From NCBI RefSeq assembly GCF_001269905.1, contig NZ_LHVK01000003.1, positions 434,001-498,000 on the forward strand: DNA of 64,000 nt. The letters run 5' to 3'. This document shows, piece after piece, positions 49,622-57,229 of this stretch (positions are counted from its first letter, which is position 1; every line of letters starts with the position of its first letter). A program made the position numbers and the translations under genes. Origin of the DNA: Pseudomonas corrugata (GTDB lineage Bacteria; Pseudomonadota; Gammaproteobacteria; Pseudomonadales; Pseudomonadaceae). The notes beneath the pieces were generated by a model, which did no database searches, was not told where the DNA came from, and saw only the letters and a list, made by a program, of their open reading frames with translations.

Positions 49622-49978
49622 ATGAACGAACCTGTCAGTCCCGGACCGCGCAACGGCATCCTGTCCCTGGCCATCAAGGATAAATCGGTGCTTTACGCCG
49701 CCTATATGCCCTTCATCAGGAACGGCGGCCTGTTCATCCCCACCAACAAGCATTATCGGCTGGGTGATGAGGTGTTCATGTTGTTGAGCCTGATGGATGA
49801 ACCGGAGAAGATCCCGGTTGCCGGCAAGGTGATCTGGATGACCCCCAAAGGTGCCCAGGGCAATCGAGCAGCCGGCGTCGGCGTGCAGTTCAATGACGGC
49901 GACAGCTCGGCCCGCAATCAGATTGAAACCCACCTGGCCGGAACCCTGAAGTCCGACCGTCCCACCCATACGATGTAG
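49622..49978 (+). CDS. pilZ: PilZ-domain type IV pilus protein
   Basis: 118-aa PilZ domain protein. The sequence GILSLAIKDKSVLYAAYMPF, GGLFIPTNKHYRLGDEVFML and GKVIWMTPKGAQGNRAAGVG matches the original PilZ of type IV pilus biogenesis. It lacks the N-terminal Arg-rich c-di-GMP-binding motif, as PilZ itself does. Its place between holB and tatD is conserved. Confidence 0.93.
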   Translation: MNEPVSPGPRNGILSLAIKDKSVLYAAYMPFIRNGGLFIPTNKHYRLGDEVFMLLSLMDEPEKIPVAGKVIWMTPKGAQGNRAAGVGVQFNDGDSSARNQIETHLAGTLKSDRPTHTM

Positions 49979-49989
49979 CCCGACCCTTT

Positions 49990-50784
49990 ATGCTTGTAGA
50001 TTCTCATTGTCACCTCGATCGTCTCGACCTGGCCGCCCATGGCGGTTCCCTGGATGCAGCGCTGGACGCTGCCCGTCAGCGGGGCGTCGGACACTTCCTG
50101 TGTATCGGTGTCAGCGCCGACAATGCCGCCGACGTCAAGGTCCTGGCCGACCGTTATGAGGACGTCGATTGTTCGGTCGGCGTCCATCCGCTGGATGTCC
50201 AGCCCGATGCTGCGCCGGCCCTGGACTGGTTGTTGCGTGAGCTCGACCATCCGCGAGTCGTCGCCATCGGTGAAACCGGCCTGGACTATCACTACGAGCC
50301 GGAAGCCGCCGAGGTGCAGCAGGCCTCATTCCGCCTGCACCTGGACGCCGCGAAGCAGACCGGCAAGCCGGTAATCATCCACACCCGGGGTGCCCGGGCC
50401 GACACCCTGGCCTTGCTGCGCGACGCTGCGCTGCCCCAGGCCGGCGTGCTGCACTGTTTTACCGAAGACTGGGACATGGCCAAGGCGGCGCTGGACATGG
50501 GTTATTACATCTCCCTGTCCGGGATCGTCACGTTCCGTAATGCCGATGCCTTGCGCGACGTAGCCAGCAGGGTGCCGGCCGATCGCCTGCTGGTGGAAAC
50601 CGACTCGCCGTATCTGGCCCCGATCCCGTATCGCGGCAAACCGAATCTTCCGCAATACGTACGGGAAGTGGCGGAGTTCCTGGCAATGCTGCGCGGGGAG
50701 TCCTACGAGCGGTTCGCTGACCAGACGACAGAGAATTTCAAGCGGCTGTTTCCGCTGGCTCATGTCGGTTCGGTAAAGGCTTGA
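49990..50784 (+). CDS. TatD-family metal-dependent hydrolase
   Basis: 264 aa. Metal-binding DSHCHLDRL at the start, GETGLDYHYE, PVIIHTRGA, HCFTEDW and VETDSPYLAPIPYRGKPN are TatD/YcfH signatures. Such enzymes are 3'-5' DNA exonucleases or deoxyribonucleases. The gene lies 11 bases after pilZ. The minus-strand sRNA gene rgsA ends just beyond its stop. Confidence 0.94.
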   Translation: MLVDSHCHLDRLDLAAHGGSLDAALDAARQRGVGHFLCIGVSADNAADVKVLADRYEDVDCSVGVHPLDVQPDAAPALDWLLRELDHPRVVAIGETGLDYHYEPEAAEVQQASFRLHLDAAKQTGKPVIIHTRGARADTLALLRDAALPQAGVLHCFTEDWDMAKAALDMGYYISLSGIVTFRNADALRDVASRVPADRLLVETDSPYLAPIPYRGKPNLPQYVREVAEFLAMLRGESYERFADQTTENFKRLFPLAHVGSVKA

Positions 50785-50792
50785 ATTTCGAG

Positions 50793-50911
50793 CAAAAAAA
50801 ACCCGGGTTCTGGGGGGTGAATCCGGGTTAAGACCATTAGGAGTAAAACAAAGGCACACGGTCCTTTGGTACCTTTACCGGCGCGTCACTTGGGGGAGAT
50901 GACGCACCGAC
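50793..50911 (-). ncRNA. rgsA: Stress-response sRNA RgsA (P16)
   Basis: About 118 nt on the minus strand. I recognise it from location (next to tatD, as in P. aeruginosa) and sequence layout. The 5' stem GGTGCGTCA/TGACGCGCC encloses TCTCCCCCAAG, a single-stranded middle (TGTGCCTTTGTTTTACTCC) follows, and the molecule ends in a strong terminator. A CAATACTT -10 (50924-50917) resembles the sigma-S consensus, matching the known RpoS dependence of RgsA in pseudomonads. RgsA is described as aiding oxidative-stress resistance. The exact 5' end is estimated. Confidence 0.82.
50794..50829 (-). terminator. Terminator of rgsA
   Basis: On the minus strand AACCCGG (from 50829) pairs with CCGGGTT (to 50800), followed by a run of eight U. 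On the plus strand the stem lacks a T tail, so it serves the sRNA rather than tatD. Confidence 0.88.
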
Positions 50912-50916
50912 AGTTC

Positions 50917-50924
50917 AAGTATTG
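50917..50924 (-). promoter_or_regulatory. Sigma-S-like -10 of rgsA
   Basis: CAATACTT on the minus strand, one base from the sigma-S -10 consensus CTATACTT, about 6 bases before the predicted sRNA start. No good -35 is present. Confidence 0.6.
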
Positions 50925-51056
50925 ATCAGGATGCCGACGCGTCCAGTTTGGTCGGGGCGGTTTTTAAACAAATTTGGAATACGCTCGCTTCGGATAAGTT
51001 CTCACTGTCGCCACCGGTTGTCGGGGCGACGCGATGGCGTAAGCAGCGGCGAGCCA

Positions 51057-51149
51057 ATGTTGTACGATTTTGTTAAGAACTATGGCCGGGAACGGATGAT
51101 CCGTGCATTTTTGCGTAAGTTAGGCATAATACCCGGCTTCGAATTTTGA
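51057..51149 (+). CDS. Possible 30-aa small protein upstream of tetR
   Basis: An ATG-started frame of 30 codons (begins MLYDFVKNYGRERMIRAFLR, ends at TGA 51149) ends 18 bases before the TetR-family ATG. It is basic and amphipathic in its middle. The ribosome site (GGCGAG 5 bases ahead) is weak. The frame is open back to 50922, across the rgsA promoter. It may be a leader peptide of the regulator gene or chance; not recognised. Confidence 0.3.
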   Translation: MLYDFVKNYGRERMIRAFLRKLGIIPGFEF

Positions 51150-51167
51150 CCTTCAGACCTTTTTCTT

Positions 51168-51806
51168 ATGCACAAAGAACCTCGTAAGGTCCGTGAGTTT
51201 CGCCGCCGCGAGCAGGAAATTCTCGACACCGCACTCAAGTTGTTTCTCGACCAGGGCGAAGACAGCGTCACCGTCGAGATGATTGCGGATGCCGTGGGTA
51301 TCGGCAAAGGCACGATTTATAAACACTTCAAATCCAAGGCGGAGATTTACCTGCGCCTGATGCTCGATTACGAGCGCGATTTGAACGAATTGCTGCATTC
51401 GGCGGATGTGGACAAGGATAAGGAGGCGCTGTCCCGGGCCTACTTCGAATTCCGCATGCGCGATCCCCAGCGCTACCGTTTGTTCGACCGCCTGGAAGAG
51501 AAGGTGGTCAAGGGCAACCAGGTGCCTGAGATGGTCGAGGAACTCCACAAGATCCGGGCTTCGAACTTCGAGCGCCTGACGTTGCTGATCAAGGGCCGGA
51601 TCAGCGAAGGCAAGCTCGAAGACGTGCCGCCTTACTTCCATTACTGCGCTGCCTGGGCGTTGGTGCATGGTGCGGTGGCGTTGTACCACTCGCCGTTCTG
51701 GAGCAACGTGCTGGAGGATCAGGAGGGTTTCTTCCAGTTCCTGATGGACATCGGTGTGCGCATGGGCAACAAGCGCAAGCGTGATACCGACGTACCGAGC
51801 AGTTAA
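51168..51806 (+). CDS. TetR/AcrR-family transcription regulator
   Basis: 212 aa. The N-terminal helix-turn-helix is typical: EILDTALKLFLDQGEDSVTV, MIADAVGIGKGTIYKHFKSK (about residues 15-58). The ligand-binding domain is helical and rich in charged residues. The target is unknown. In P. aeruginosa a TetR gene occupies the equivalent place near tatD. No clear inverted repeat operator was seen upstream. Confidence 0.9.
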   Translation: MHKEPRKVREFRRREQEILDTALKLFLDQGEDSVTVEMIADAVGIGKGTIYKHFKSKAEIYLRLMLDYERDLNELLHSADVDKDKEALSRAYFEFRMRDPQRYRLFDRLEEKVVKGNQVPEMVEELHKIRASNFERLTLLIKGRISEGKLEDVPPYFHYCAAWALVHGAVALYHSPFWSNVLEDQEGFFQFLMDIGVRMGNKRKRDTDVPSS

Positions 51807-51944
51807 GGCATTCAGATACCTGATTGCGCCATGTCCGCTTACATGGCGCAGTGCCCCAGTAATATACTCAGGCTTGGGTCTTGCGAAAACCTGAATTCTA
51901 GGTCAAGTTTCGCAAGTCCGATTTTTCTTTCGCCGGAGTCATCC

Positions 51945-52913
51945 ATGATCGTTGACCGTCAGGGCAGGCGTTTTCGCAATTTGCGGATCAGCCTGACTTC
52001 CGCCTGCAACTATGCCTGCACCTATTGCGTGCCCGACGGCAAGCGTCTGGTGGCCGCGCAGGACGAGTTGTCGGCCGAGGCGATGGCGCGTGGCGTGGCT
52101 TACCTGATCGAAGCCGCCGGCATCGAACGATTGCGCATCACCGGGGGCGAGCCGTTGGTCAGCCCCAAGCTCGAACGCTTCATGACGGCGGTGGGACAGA
52201 TGGGGCTGGAGGACATCAGCCTGACCACCAACGGCCAGCTGTTGGCGAAGAAGTTGCCTTTGCTTGTGGAGGCGGGCATTCGCCGCATCAACGTTTCCCT
52301 CGACACCCTGGACCCCGCTGCGTTTCGTAGCATCGCCCGTGGCGGCGACTTGGCGACGGTGCTCGACGGCATGGACCAGGCCCACGCAGCGGGCATGAAG
52401 ATCAAGGTCAACATGGTGCCGTTGCGCGGGCAAAACCTGGATCAGGTGATGCCATTGCTTGATTATTGCCTGGAGCGTGGCTATGAGCTGCGCTTCATCG
52501 AGCTGATGCGCATGGGGCACCTGGCCAGCGATTCCAATGGGTTTTTGCAGCAGTTTGTCAGCCTGCAACAACTGTTGGGCCTGATCGGCGACCAGTACGA
52601 ATACCTGCAAGCCGACGCGCCGGTGGATGCGACGGCGGTGCGCTACGAGATCCCAGGCATGGGCTATTTCGGTGTGATCGCCAACGAAAGCGTGCCTTTC
52701 TGCCGCACTTGCTCGCGGTTGCGGTTGTCTTCCACAGGCTGGTTGCATGGTTGCCTGTCTTCCAGCAACCGCCACTTTGTCGGTGATCTTCTGGACAAGC
52801 CCCGTCATCAGGCGCTGCCGGCCCTTCAGCGGTTGCTGGTCAAGGCCTTGGGGGACAAGCAAGAGGTGGCGTTCTCCGGGGGCGCGACCATCATGAAGAT
52901 CATCGGCGGCTGA
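51945..52913 (+). CDS. moaA: MoaA-like radical SAM enzyme
   Basis: 322 aa. The N-terminal radical SAM cluster is Cys21-X3-Cys25-X2-Cys28 (SACNYACTYCVP), with the ITGGEPL SAM-binding motif. The C-terminal second cluster CRTCSRLRLSSTGWLHGCL and the terminal Gly-Gly are MoaA hallmarks. MoaA (GTP 3',8-cyclase) performs the first step of molybdopterin synthesis. No moaC or other moa gene is adjacent, so this may be a second copy in the genome. The ATG at 51945 follows CCGGAG; the open frame upstream to 51831 is not conserved-looking. Confidence 0.82.
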   Translation: MIVDRQGRRFRNLRISLTSACNYACTYCVPDGKRLVAAQDELSAEAMARGVAYLIEAAGIERLRITGGEPLVSPKLERFMTAVGQMGLEDISLTTNGQLLAKKLPLLVEAGIRRINVSLDTLDPAAFRSIARGGDLATVLDGMDQAHAAGMKIKVNMVPLRGQNLDQVMPLLDYCLERGYELRFIELMRMGHLASDSNGFLQQFVSLQQLLGLIGDQYEYLQADAPVDATAVRYEIPGMGYFGVIANESVPFCRTCSRLRLSSTGWLHGCLSSSNRHFVGDLLDKPRHQALPALQRLLVKALGDKQEVAFSGGATIMKIIGG

Positions 52914-52921
52914 TCCCGCGC

Positions 52922-52989
52922 AATCGCGGGCAAGCCTTGCTCCCACAGGTACGGTGTTTACCCTGTGGGAGCAAGGCTTGCCCGCGATT
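52922..52989. repeat. REPIN with perfect 28-bp arms
   Basis: Arms begin AATCGCGGGCAAGCCTTGCT (52922-52949) and end in its exact reverse complement (52962-52989), with a 12-base loop. The core GCGGGCAAGCC differs from the GCGAGCAGGCTCGC type, so it is a separate REP subfamily. It lies between the moaA-like and DUF4823 genes and could stabilise the upstream mRNA. Confidence 0.9.
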
Positions 52990-53085
52990 ACATTGTTCCA
53001 GTCAATCCATTTTCATTGAGCTGGCGCAAAAGCTGCATTCAACGGCCATTCGCCGGTTTTCCGACACCGGCTTCTGGAGGGTAGG

Positions 53086-53691
53086 ATGCGTAGCCTGGTT
53101 TTGCTGCTGGCCGTTTTGGCGCTGGGTGGCTGTATGAATGTCAGCGACATGGGGGAGGGCGTTCGTTATCACCTGAGTGACGCCGGTCTGCTGGATCACA
53201 GCGACAGTCGCCGTGTGAATAACCTGCGTATCCAGCCTGATTCGTTCATCTTCATCGCCCAAGGCGCCTTCGCGCCGCCGGGTGGCGCCTATCCGCGTCC
53301 CAATGTCGTGGCCGAAGAAGCCTTCAACGGGTTCATCGAATACTTCCCGATGGTTCGTCGCGCCCGTGTTCCCGAAGGTCTTGACCAGGCAATGGGCGAG
53401 GCCCGTGCCGCGGGTGCTCATTACTTGCTGTACACCCGGTTCGCCAAGGCCGACAACCGCATCGGCAATTCTGACGAATGGCTGGACGAAGAAGCCGTGG
53501 ATCGCCTGGGTGTCGATACCAGCGTGATTCAGATCATGTTGATCGAGACCAGCACCCAGTATTTGATTGATACTGCACGTATCAAGAGTCGTGGCGGTTT
53601 ACTGACGTTGCACGACAAGCAGCCCCAAGATCTCATCGCCACGCCGTTGCGTGAATATGCCCGCAGCCTGTTGGGGATGAGCGACGAGTAA
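53086..53691 (+). CDS. DUF4823 lipoprotein
   Basis: 201 aa. The lipoprotein signal is MRSLVLLLAVLALGGCMNVS, with the lipobox Cys at ~16. The remainder matches my recollection of the Pseudomonas DUF4823 family (for example VRRARVPEGLDQAMGEARAAG and YLLYTRFAKADNRIG). There is no catalytic motif and the function is unknown. GGAGGGTAGG precedes the ATG. It is followed by the DUF1285 gene after 15 bp, probably in one operon. Confidence 0.82.
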   Translation: MRSLVLLLAVLALGGCMNVSDMGEGVRYHLSDAGLLDHSDSRRVNNLRIQPDSFIFIAQGAFAPPGGAYPRPNVVAEEAFNGFIEYFPMVRRARVPEGLDQAMGEARAAGAHYLLYTRFAKADNRIGNSDEWLDEEAVDRLGVDTSVIQIMLIETSTQYLIDTARIKSRGGLLTLHDKQPQDLIATPLREYARSLLGMSDE

Positions 53692-53706
53692 ACACAAGGA
53701 GTCACC

Positions 53707-54267
53707 ATGAGCGGACCGCAAAAAGCCAATGACCTGCTGGGGCAGATCCCCAAGACCAAAGGCCTGCCGCCGGTCCACTTATGGAATCCCGACTTCTGCG
53801 GCAACATCGACATGCGCATCGCGCGCGATGGCACCTGGTACTACTTGGGCACGCCCATCGGGCGCAAGCCGATGGTCAAGCTGTTCTCCACCATCATCCG
53901 CCGCGACGGCGATGACTACTTCCTGATTACCCCTGTGGAAAAAGTCGGCATTCAGGTCGACGATGCGCCATTCGTGGCCGTGACCCTGGAGGTCGAAGGC
54001 CATGGAGAAGGGCAGTTGTTGCGCTTTACCACCCATGTCGATGAAACCACCGAGGCCGGTCCCGACCATCCGATGCGGGTGGTGATCGATCCGCATACCC
54101 AGGAGCCGGCGCCATACGTGCATGTGCGCAGCAATCTCGAAGCGTTGATCCACCGGAATGTGTTCTATCAGTTGGTGGAGCTGGCAGTGACTCGTGAGAT
54201 GGACGGGCAGCGCTGGTTGGGGGTGTGGAGTGGTGGGGTGTTCTTCCCTATCGGCCTGGAACCGTAA
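53707..54267 (+). CDS. DUF1285 protein
   Basis: 186 aa, cytoplasmic. The DUF1285 pattern PPVHLWNPDFCGNIDMRIAR, DGTWYYLGTPIGRKPMVKLF and YFLITPVEKVGIQVDDAPFV is clear. Structures of this family suggest a small-molecule or nucleotide-binding fold; the role is unknown. ACAAGGAGTCACC precedes the ATG. Confidence 0.87.
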   Translation: MSGPQKANDLLGQIPKTKGLPPVHLWNPDFCGNIDMRIARDGTWYYLGTPIGRKPMVKLFSTIIRRDGDDYFLITPVEKVGIQVDDAPFVAVTLEVEGHGEGQLLRFTTHVDETTEAGPDHPMRVVIDPHTQEPAPYVHVRSNLEALIHRNVFYQLVELAVTREMDGQRWLGVWSGGVFFPIGLEP

Positions 54268-54271
54268 CCCC

Positions 54272-54302
54272 TGCGGGAGCGAGCCTGTGGGAGCTCCCAC
54301 AT
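54272..54302. repeat. Truncated REP remnant
   Basis: TGCGGGAGCGAGCCTGTGGG joins the first half of a REP to GGGAGCTCCCACA, as if the centre of a REPIN had been deleted. Confidence 0.6.
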
Positions 54303-54323
54303 ATGTGCCCAGAACAAATTCAA

Positions 54324-54352
54324 TTGACAGTCAATCATATGATGATTAGCGT
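54324..54352 (+). promoter_or_regulatory. gntR promoter with internal operator
   Basis: A perfect -35 TTGACA (54324-54329), with a weak -10 near 54346-54352. The 10-bp palindrome ATCATATGAT (54334-54343) fills the spacer, a usual place for repression. A near copy, ATCATACGAT, lies before araF. Confidence 0.6.
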
Positions 54353-54385
54353 GAGCCACCAATAAGAGTGGCCCACGGGGTTTTC

Positions 54386-55132
54386 ATGTCCAGCAGTTTT
54401 CACGCATCGACCGTCGATTGGCTCGGCGGTTGGATCGCCGCCGGCCAGGTCAAGCCTGGACAGACCATCAAGGTCGAGGCGGACCTGGGCGAGCAACTGG
54501 GCGTCAGTCGCACGGTGATTCGCGAGGCGATCAAGACCCTGGTGGCCAAAGGCATGCTCGAGGTCGGGCCGAAGGTAGGTACGCGAGTGCTGCCGGTGCG
54601 GCGCTGGAATCTATTCGATCCACAGGTGGTCGGCTGGCTGTCACGCAGCGGTCTGCCAGAGAACTTTGTCGATGACCTGTTGGATCTGCGCCGCACCATC
54701 GAGCCAATGGCTGTGCGCTGGGCCTGCGAGCGTGCAACGGTCGAGCAGGTGCAGGCGATCCGCCTGGCCTACCATGCGCTGGAGCGGGCCGTGGACAGCG
54801 GCGCCGATTACAACCGGGCCGACCAGTTTTTCCACGAGTGCATCCTTGCCGCCAGCCACAATCAATTCATAGAACAAATGATCCCGGCCCTGGGGGCGTT
54901 GCTGGCGGTATCGTTCGAGGTATCGGCCGCCGATCCGGATGAACTGCGCCGTACTTTGCCGATCCACAAGGACATCGCCGAAGCCATTGCGTCTCGTGAT
55001 GCGGCACGGGGCGTCTGGGCCTGCATGACTCTGATCGACAACGCTGACCTGGCCATCAAGCGCTTCTACCCAGAGGTGATGGCAGGCCGTACGGACACTG
55101 CCGGACAAGCCGGAAACGGGAGGTTTCAATGA
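54386..55132 (+). CDS. GntR/FadR-family regulator, DgoR-like
   Basis: 248 aa. The winged helix-turn-helix (residues ~10-75; EQLGVSRTVIREAIKTLVAKG, GPKVGTRVLP) is followed by an FCD ligand-binding domain (DLLDLRRTIEPMAVRWACER, then the helical core to ~230). RRWNLFDPQVVGWL matches the linker of the galactonate regulator DgoR. Next to a lactonase, a sugar importer and dgoK, it is the likely repressor of galactose/arabinose genes, which is inference. The ATG at 54386 was preferred to the GTG at 54368. It overlaps the lactonase gene by four bases. Confidence 0.88.
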   Translation: MSSSFHASTVDWLGGWIAAGQVKPGQTIKVEADLGEQLGVSRTVIREAIKTLVAKGMLEVGPKVGTRVLPVRRWNLFDPQVVGWLSRSGLPENFVDDLLDLRRTIEPMAVRWACERATVEQVQAIRLAYHALERAVDSGADYNRADQFFHECILAASHNQFIEQMIPALGALLAVSFEVSAADPDELRRTLPIHKDIAEAIASRDAARGVWACMTLIDNADLAIKRFYPEVMAGRTDTAGQAGNGRFQ

Positions 55133-56004
55133 TGTGGAAGGCGTTAACGGAGCACCGGGCGAAACTGGGCGAGGGGCCATTCTGGGACGCGCCGACCCAG
55201 GCGCTGTATTGGGTCGACATTGCCGGCAAACAGGCGCTGCGGTTGATCGGCGCCAATGTACAGATCTGGCAGATGCCCGAGCACGTGTCCGCCTTCATCC
55301 CGACACAGAGGGGGGATGCGCTGGTGACATTGAGCAGTGGCGTCTACCGCCTTGACCTGGAATCGCCAGGCCTGGAGCCGCGCCTGACGCTGCTGTGCAT
55401 GGCCGACCCCCAGCCCGGCAACCGCGCCAATGAAGCCCGCTGTGATGACTTGGGCCAGCTGTGGCTCGGCACCATGCAGAACAACATCGGTGAAAACGGT
55501 GAGGATCTGCCCTTGGAACACCGCTCCGGGGGCTTGTTTCGCGTGGGCACCGATGGCCGGGTCATGCCGTTGCTGCGTGGGCGAGGCATTCCCAACACGC
55601 TGTTGTGGAGTCCTGACGGCACCACGGTGTATTTCGGTGAAAGCCTCGACGGCACGTTGTACCGGCATTTCATCTACCCCGATGGCAACCTGGCGCCCGC
55701 TGAAGTCTGGTTCGGCCCTCATTCGCGTGGCGGGCCGGACGGGTCGGCGATGGACGCCCGCGGTTATGTCTGGAACGCCCGCTGGGACGGCAGTTGCCTG
55801 CTGCGAATCAGCCCTGATGGCCAGGTTGACCGGGTGGTCGAACTGCCGGTCAGCCGTCCCACCAGTTGCGTGTTTGGAGGAGAAGATCTCAAGACCCTGT
55901 ACATCACCAGTGCGGCCAGTCCGTTGGCTCATCCGCTGGATGGCGCGCTGCTGTCCATGCGGGTCGATGTGCCAGGTGTGAGCTGCACGCGCTTTGCGGG
56001 TTGA
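55129..56004 (+). CDS. SMP-30/gluconolactonase-family sugar lactonase
   Basis: 291 aa, six-bladed propeller. The metal/catalytic Glu is in LGEGPFWDAPTQALYWVD. The later blades show NRANEARCDDLGQLWLGTM, LLWSPDGTTVYFGESLDGT and GGPDGSAMDARGYVWNARW, with the conserved Asn/Asp ligands. By context it hydrolyses galactono- or arabinono-lactone made by a sugar dehydrogenase. ATG codons at 55129 and 55132 are both possible; GGGAGG lies just ahead. Confidence 0.9.
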   Translation: MMWKALTEHRAKLGEGPFWDAPTQALYWVDIAGKQALRLIGANVQIWQMPEHVSAFIPTQRGDALVTLSSGVYRLDLESPGLEPRLTLLCMADPQPGNRANEARCDDLGQLWLGTMQNNIGENGEDLPLEHRSGGLFRVGTDGRVMPLLRGRGIPNTLLWSPDGTTVYFGESLDGTLYRHFIYPDGNLAPAEVWFGPHSRGGPDGSAMDARGYVWNARWDGSCLLRISPDGQVDRVVELPVSRPTSCVFGGEDLKTLYITSAASPLAHPLDGALLSMRVDVPGVSCTRFAG

Positions 56005-56064
56005 ATCCCAAAATATGGGATGTAAATATATATATTGAGATTATTGGGTGGCCGGGTTTATAGT
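56005..56064 (+). promoter_or_regulatory. Operator-promoter module A (SDR gene)
   Basis: Palindrome ATCCCA-AAATA-TGGGAT (56005-56021), a second degenerate copy read on the other strand (ATCTCAATATAT around 56028-56041), -35 TTGAGA (56035-56040), 18-base spacer and -10 TATAGT (56059-56064). The same order and spacing occur at 63109-63168 before dgoK. Confidence 0.75.
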
Positions 56065-56115
56065 CGGCCCATCAGCAACATGCATTCACACTAAAAAAAC
56101 AAAACAGGTGAAGCG

Positions 56116-56247
56116 ATGCAACGATCCATCCCCGTACGCCCCGGTGGCGTGCGAGACCTACAGTCCTCCCATTGCCTTCGGCCGGTCATCCCTGGATGCC
56201 CGGTTTTTGTCGTGGCAGCGGATAGCGGAGTCGTGAGCCGTGGCTGA
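56116..56247 (+). CDS. Possible 43-codon leader ORF
   Basis: The ATG has the leader ACAGGTGAAGCG, the same as the dgoK start at 63209. The frame runs 43 codons (begins MQRSIPVRPGGVRDLQ) and its TGA lies 5 bases past the SDR start codon. It resembles no family I know. It may be a remnant of a gene that once followed this promoter, or a translated leader coupled to the SDR gene. Confidence 0.35.
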   Translation: MQRSIPVRPGGVRDLQSSHCLRPVIPGCPVFVVAADSGVVSRG

Positions 56248-57058
56248 GGTCCTTTCCTTGCCGCCGGTGCCTGAGCCGCCGAAGGGTGAGCGGCTGAGGA
56301 ACAAAGTGGTGCTGCTGACCGGTGCCGCCCAAGGTATCGGCGAAGCAATCGTCGCTGCCTTCGCTTCACAACAGGCGCGACTGGTGATCAGCGACATCCA
56401 GGCTGGCAAGGTCGAACAGGTTGCCGCCTACTGGCGTGAGCGCGGCGCAGATGTGCAAGCCTTGCAGGCCGATGTGTCGAACCCGCAGGACCTGCAGGCC
56501 ATGGCCCGCCGTGCCGTTGAATTACACGGCCGCATCGACGTGCTGGTGAACTGCGCCGGCGTCAATGTGTTCCGCGACCCGTTGGAAATGACTGAGGAAG
56601 ACTGGCGCCGCTGCTTCGCCATCGACCTGGACGGTGCGTGGTACGGCTGCAAGGCTGTGTTGCCACAGATGATCGAGCAGGGCGTCGGCAGCATTATCAA
56701 CATTGCGTCGACCCACTCGTCCCACATCATTCCCGGCTGTTTTCCTTACCCGGTGGCCAAGCATGGCTTGCTCGGCCTGACCCGCGCCCTGGGCATCGAA
56801 TACGCCCCCAAGGGCATACGCGTCAACGCCATCGCACCGGGCTACATCGAAACCCAACTGAACGTCGACTATTGGAACGGCTTTGCCGATCCTCATGCCG
56901 AACGCCAGCGCGCGCTGGATCTGCACCCGCCACGCCGCATCGGGCAACCGATCGAAGTGGCAATGACGGCCGTGTTCCTGGCCAGTGATGAAGCACCTTT
57001 CATCAACGCTTCATGCATCACCATTGATGGTGGACGTTCGGTCATGTACCACGACTGA
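56240..57058 (+). CDS. SDR sugar 1-dehydrogenase (galactose/arabinose type)
   Basis: 272-aa short-chain dehydrogenase. NAD(P) site TGAAQGIGEA, then NCAG, the catalytic Ser in INIASTHSSH, Tyr/Lys in YPVAKHGLLG, and the C-terminal LASDEAPFINASCITIDGGR. By context it should oxidise D-galactose or L-arabinose to the lactone, the substrate of the neighbouring lactonase. The specificity cannot be read from sequence. The GTG start overlaps the leader ORF; CGGAG lies 10 bases ahead. Confidence 0.87.
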   Translation: MAEVLSLPPVPEPPKGERLRNKVVLLTGAAQGIGEAIVAAFASQQARLVISDIQAGKVEQVAAYWRERGADVQALQADVSNPQDLQAMARRAVELHGRIDVLVNCAGVNVFRDPLEMTEEDWRRCFAIDLDGAWYGCKAVLPQMIEQGVGSIINIASTHSSHIIPGCFPYPVAKHGLLGLTRALGIEYAPKGIRVNAIAPGYIETQLNVDYWNGFADPHAERQRALDLHPPRRIGQPIEVAMTAVFLASDEAPFINASCITIDGGRSVMYHD

Positions 57059-57102
57059 ATATTCCTGAATTACAGTCGGAAACTTCGCCTGTAATTCAAT
57101 CA

Positions 57103-57115
57103 TCATACGATATGA
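57103..57115. promoter_or_regulatory. Putative GntR operator upstream of araF
   Basis: TCATA-CGA-TATGA is a perfect palindrome with a 3-base centre. Extended to the left it contains ATCATACGAT, one base from the ATCATATGAT in the gntR promoter. It lies 115 bp before the araF ATG. Confidence 0.55.
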
Positions 57116-57229
57116 CTATTTGGATCTATGCTGTAGCAACTTGCTGTGCCGTCCAGCCTGCGTTTTGCCACCGAAGGTGGAGCAGACCCTGGACGTTTGG
57201 CTTTCAATAAAAAAAACAAGGAGTCAACT

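Noticed and set aside
50922..51056. N-terminal extension of the 30-codon ORF
   Set aside because: It overlaps the rgsA promoter, lacks a ribosome site and shows no coding bias; only the part from the ATG at 51057 is kept, with low confidence.
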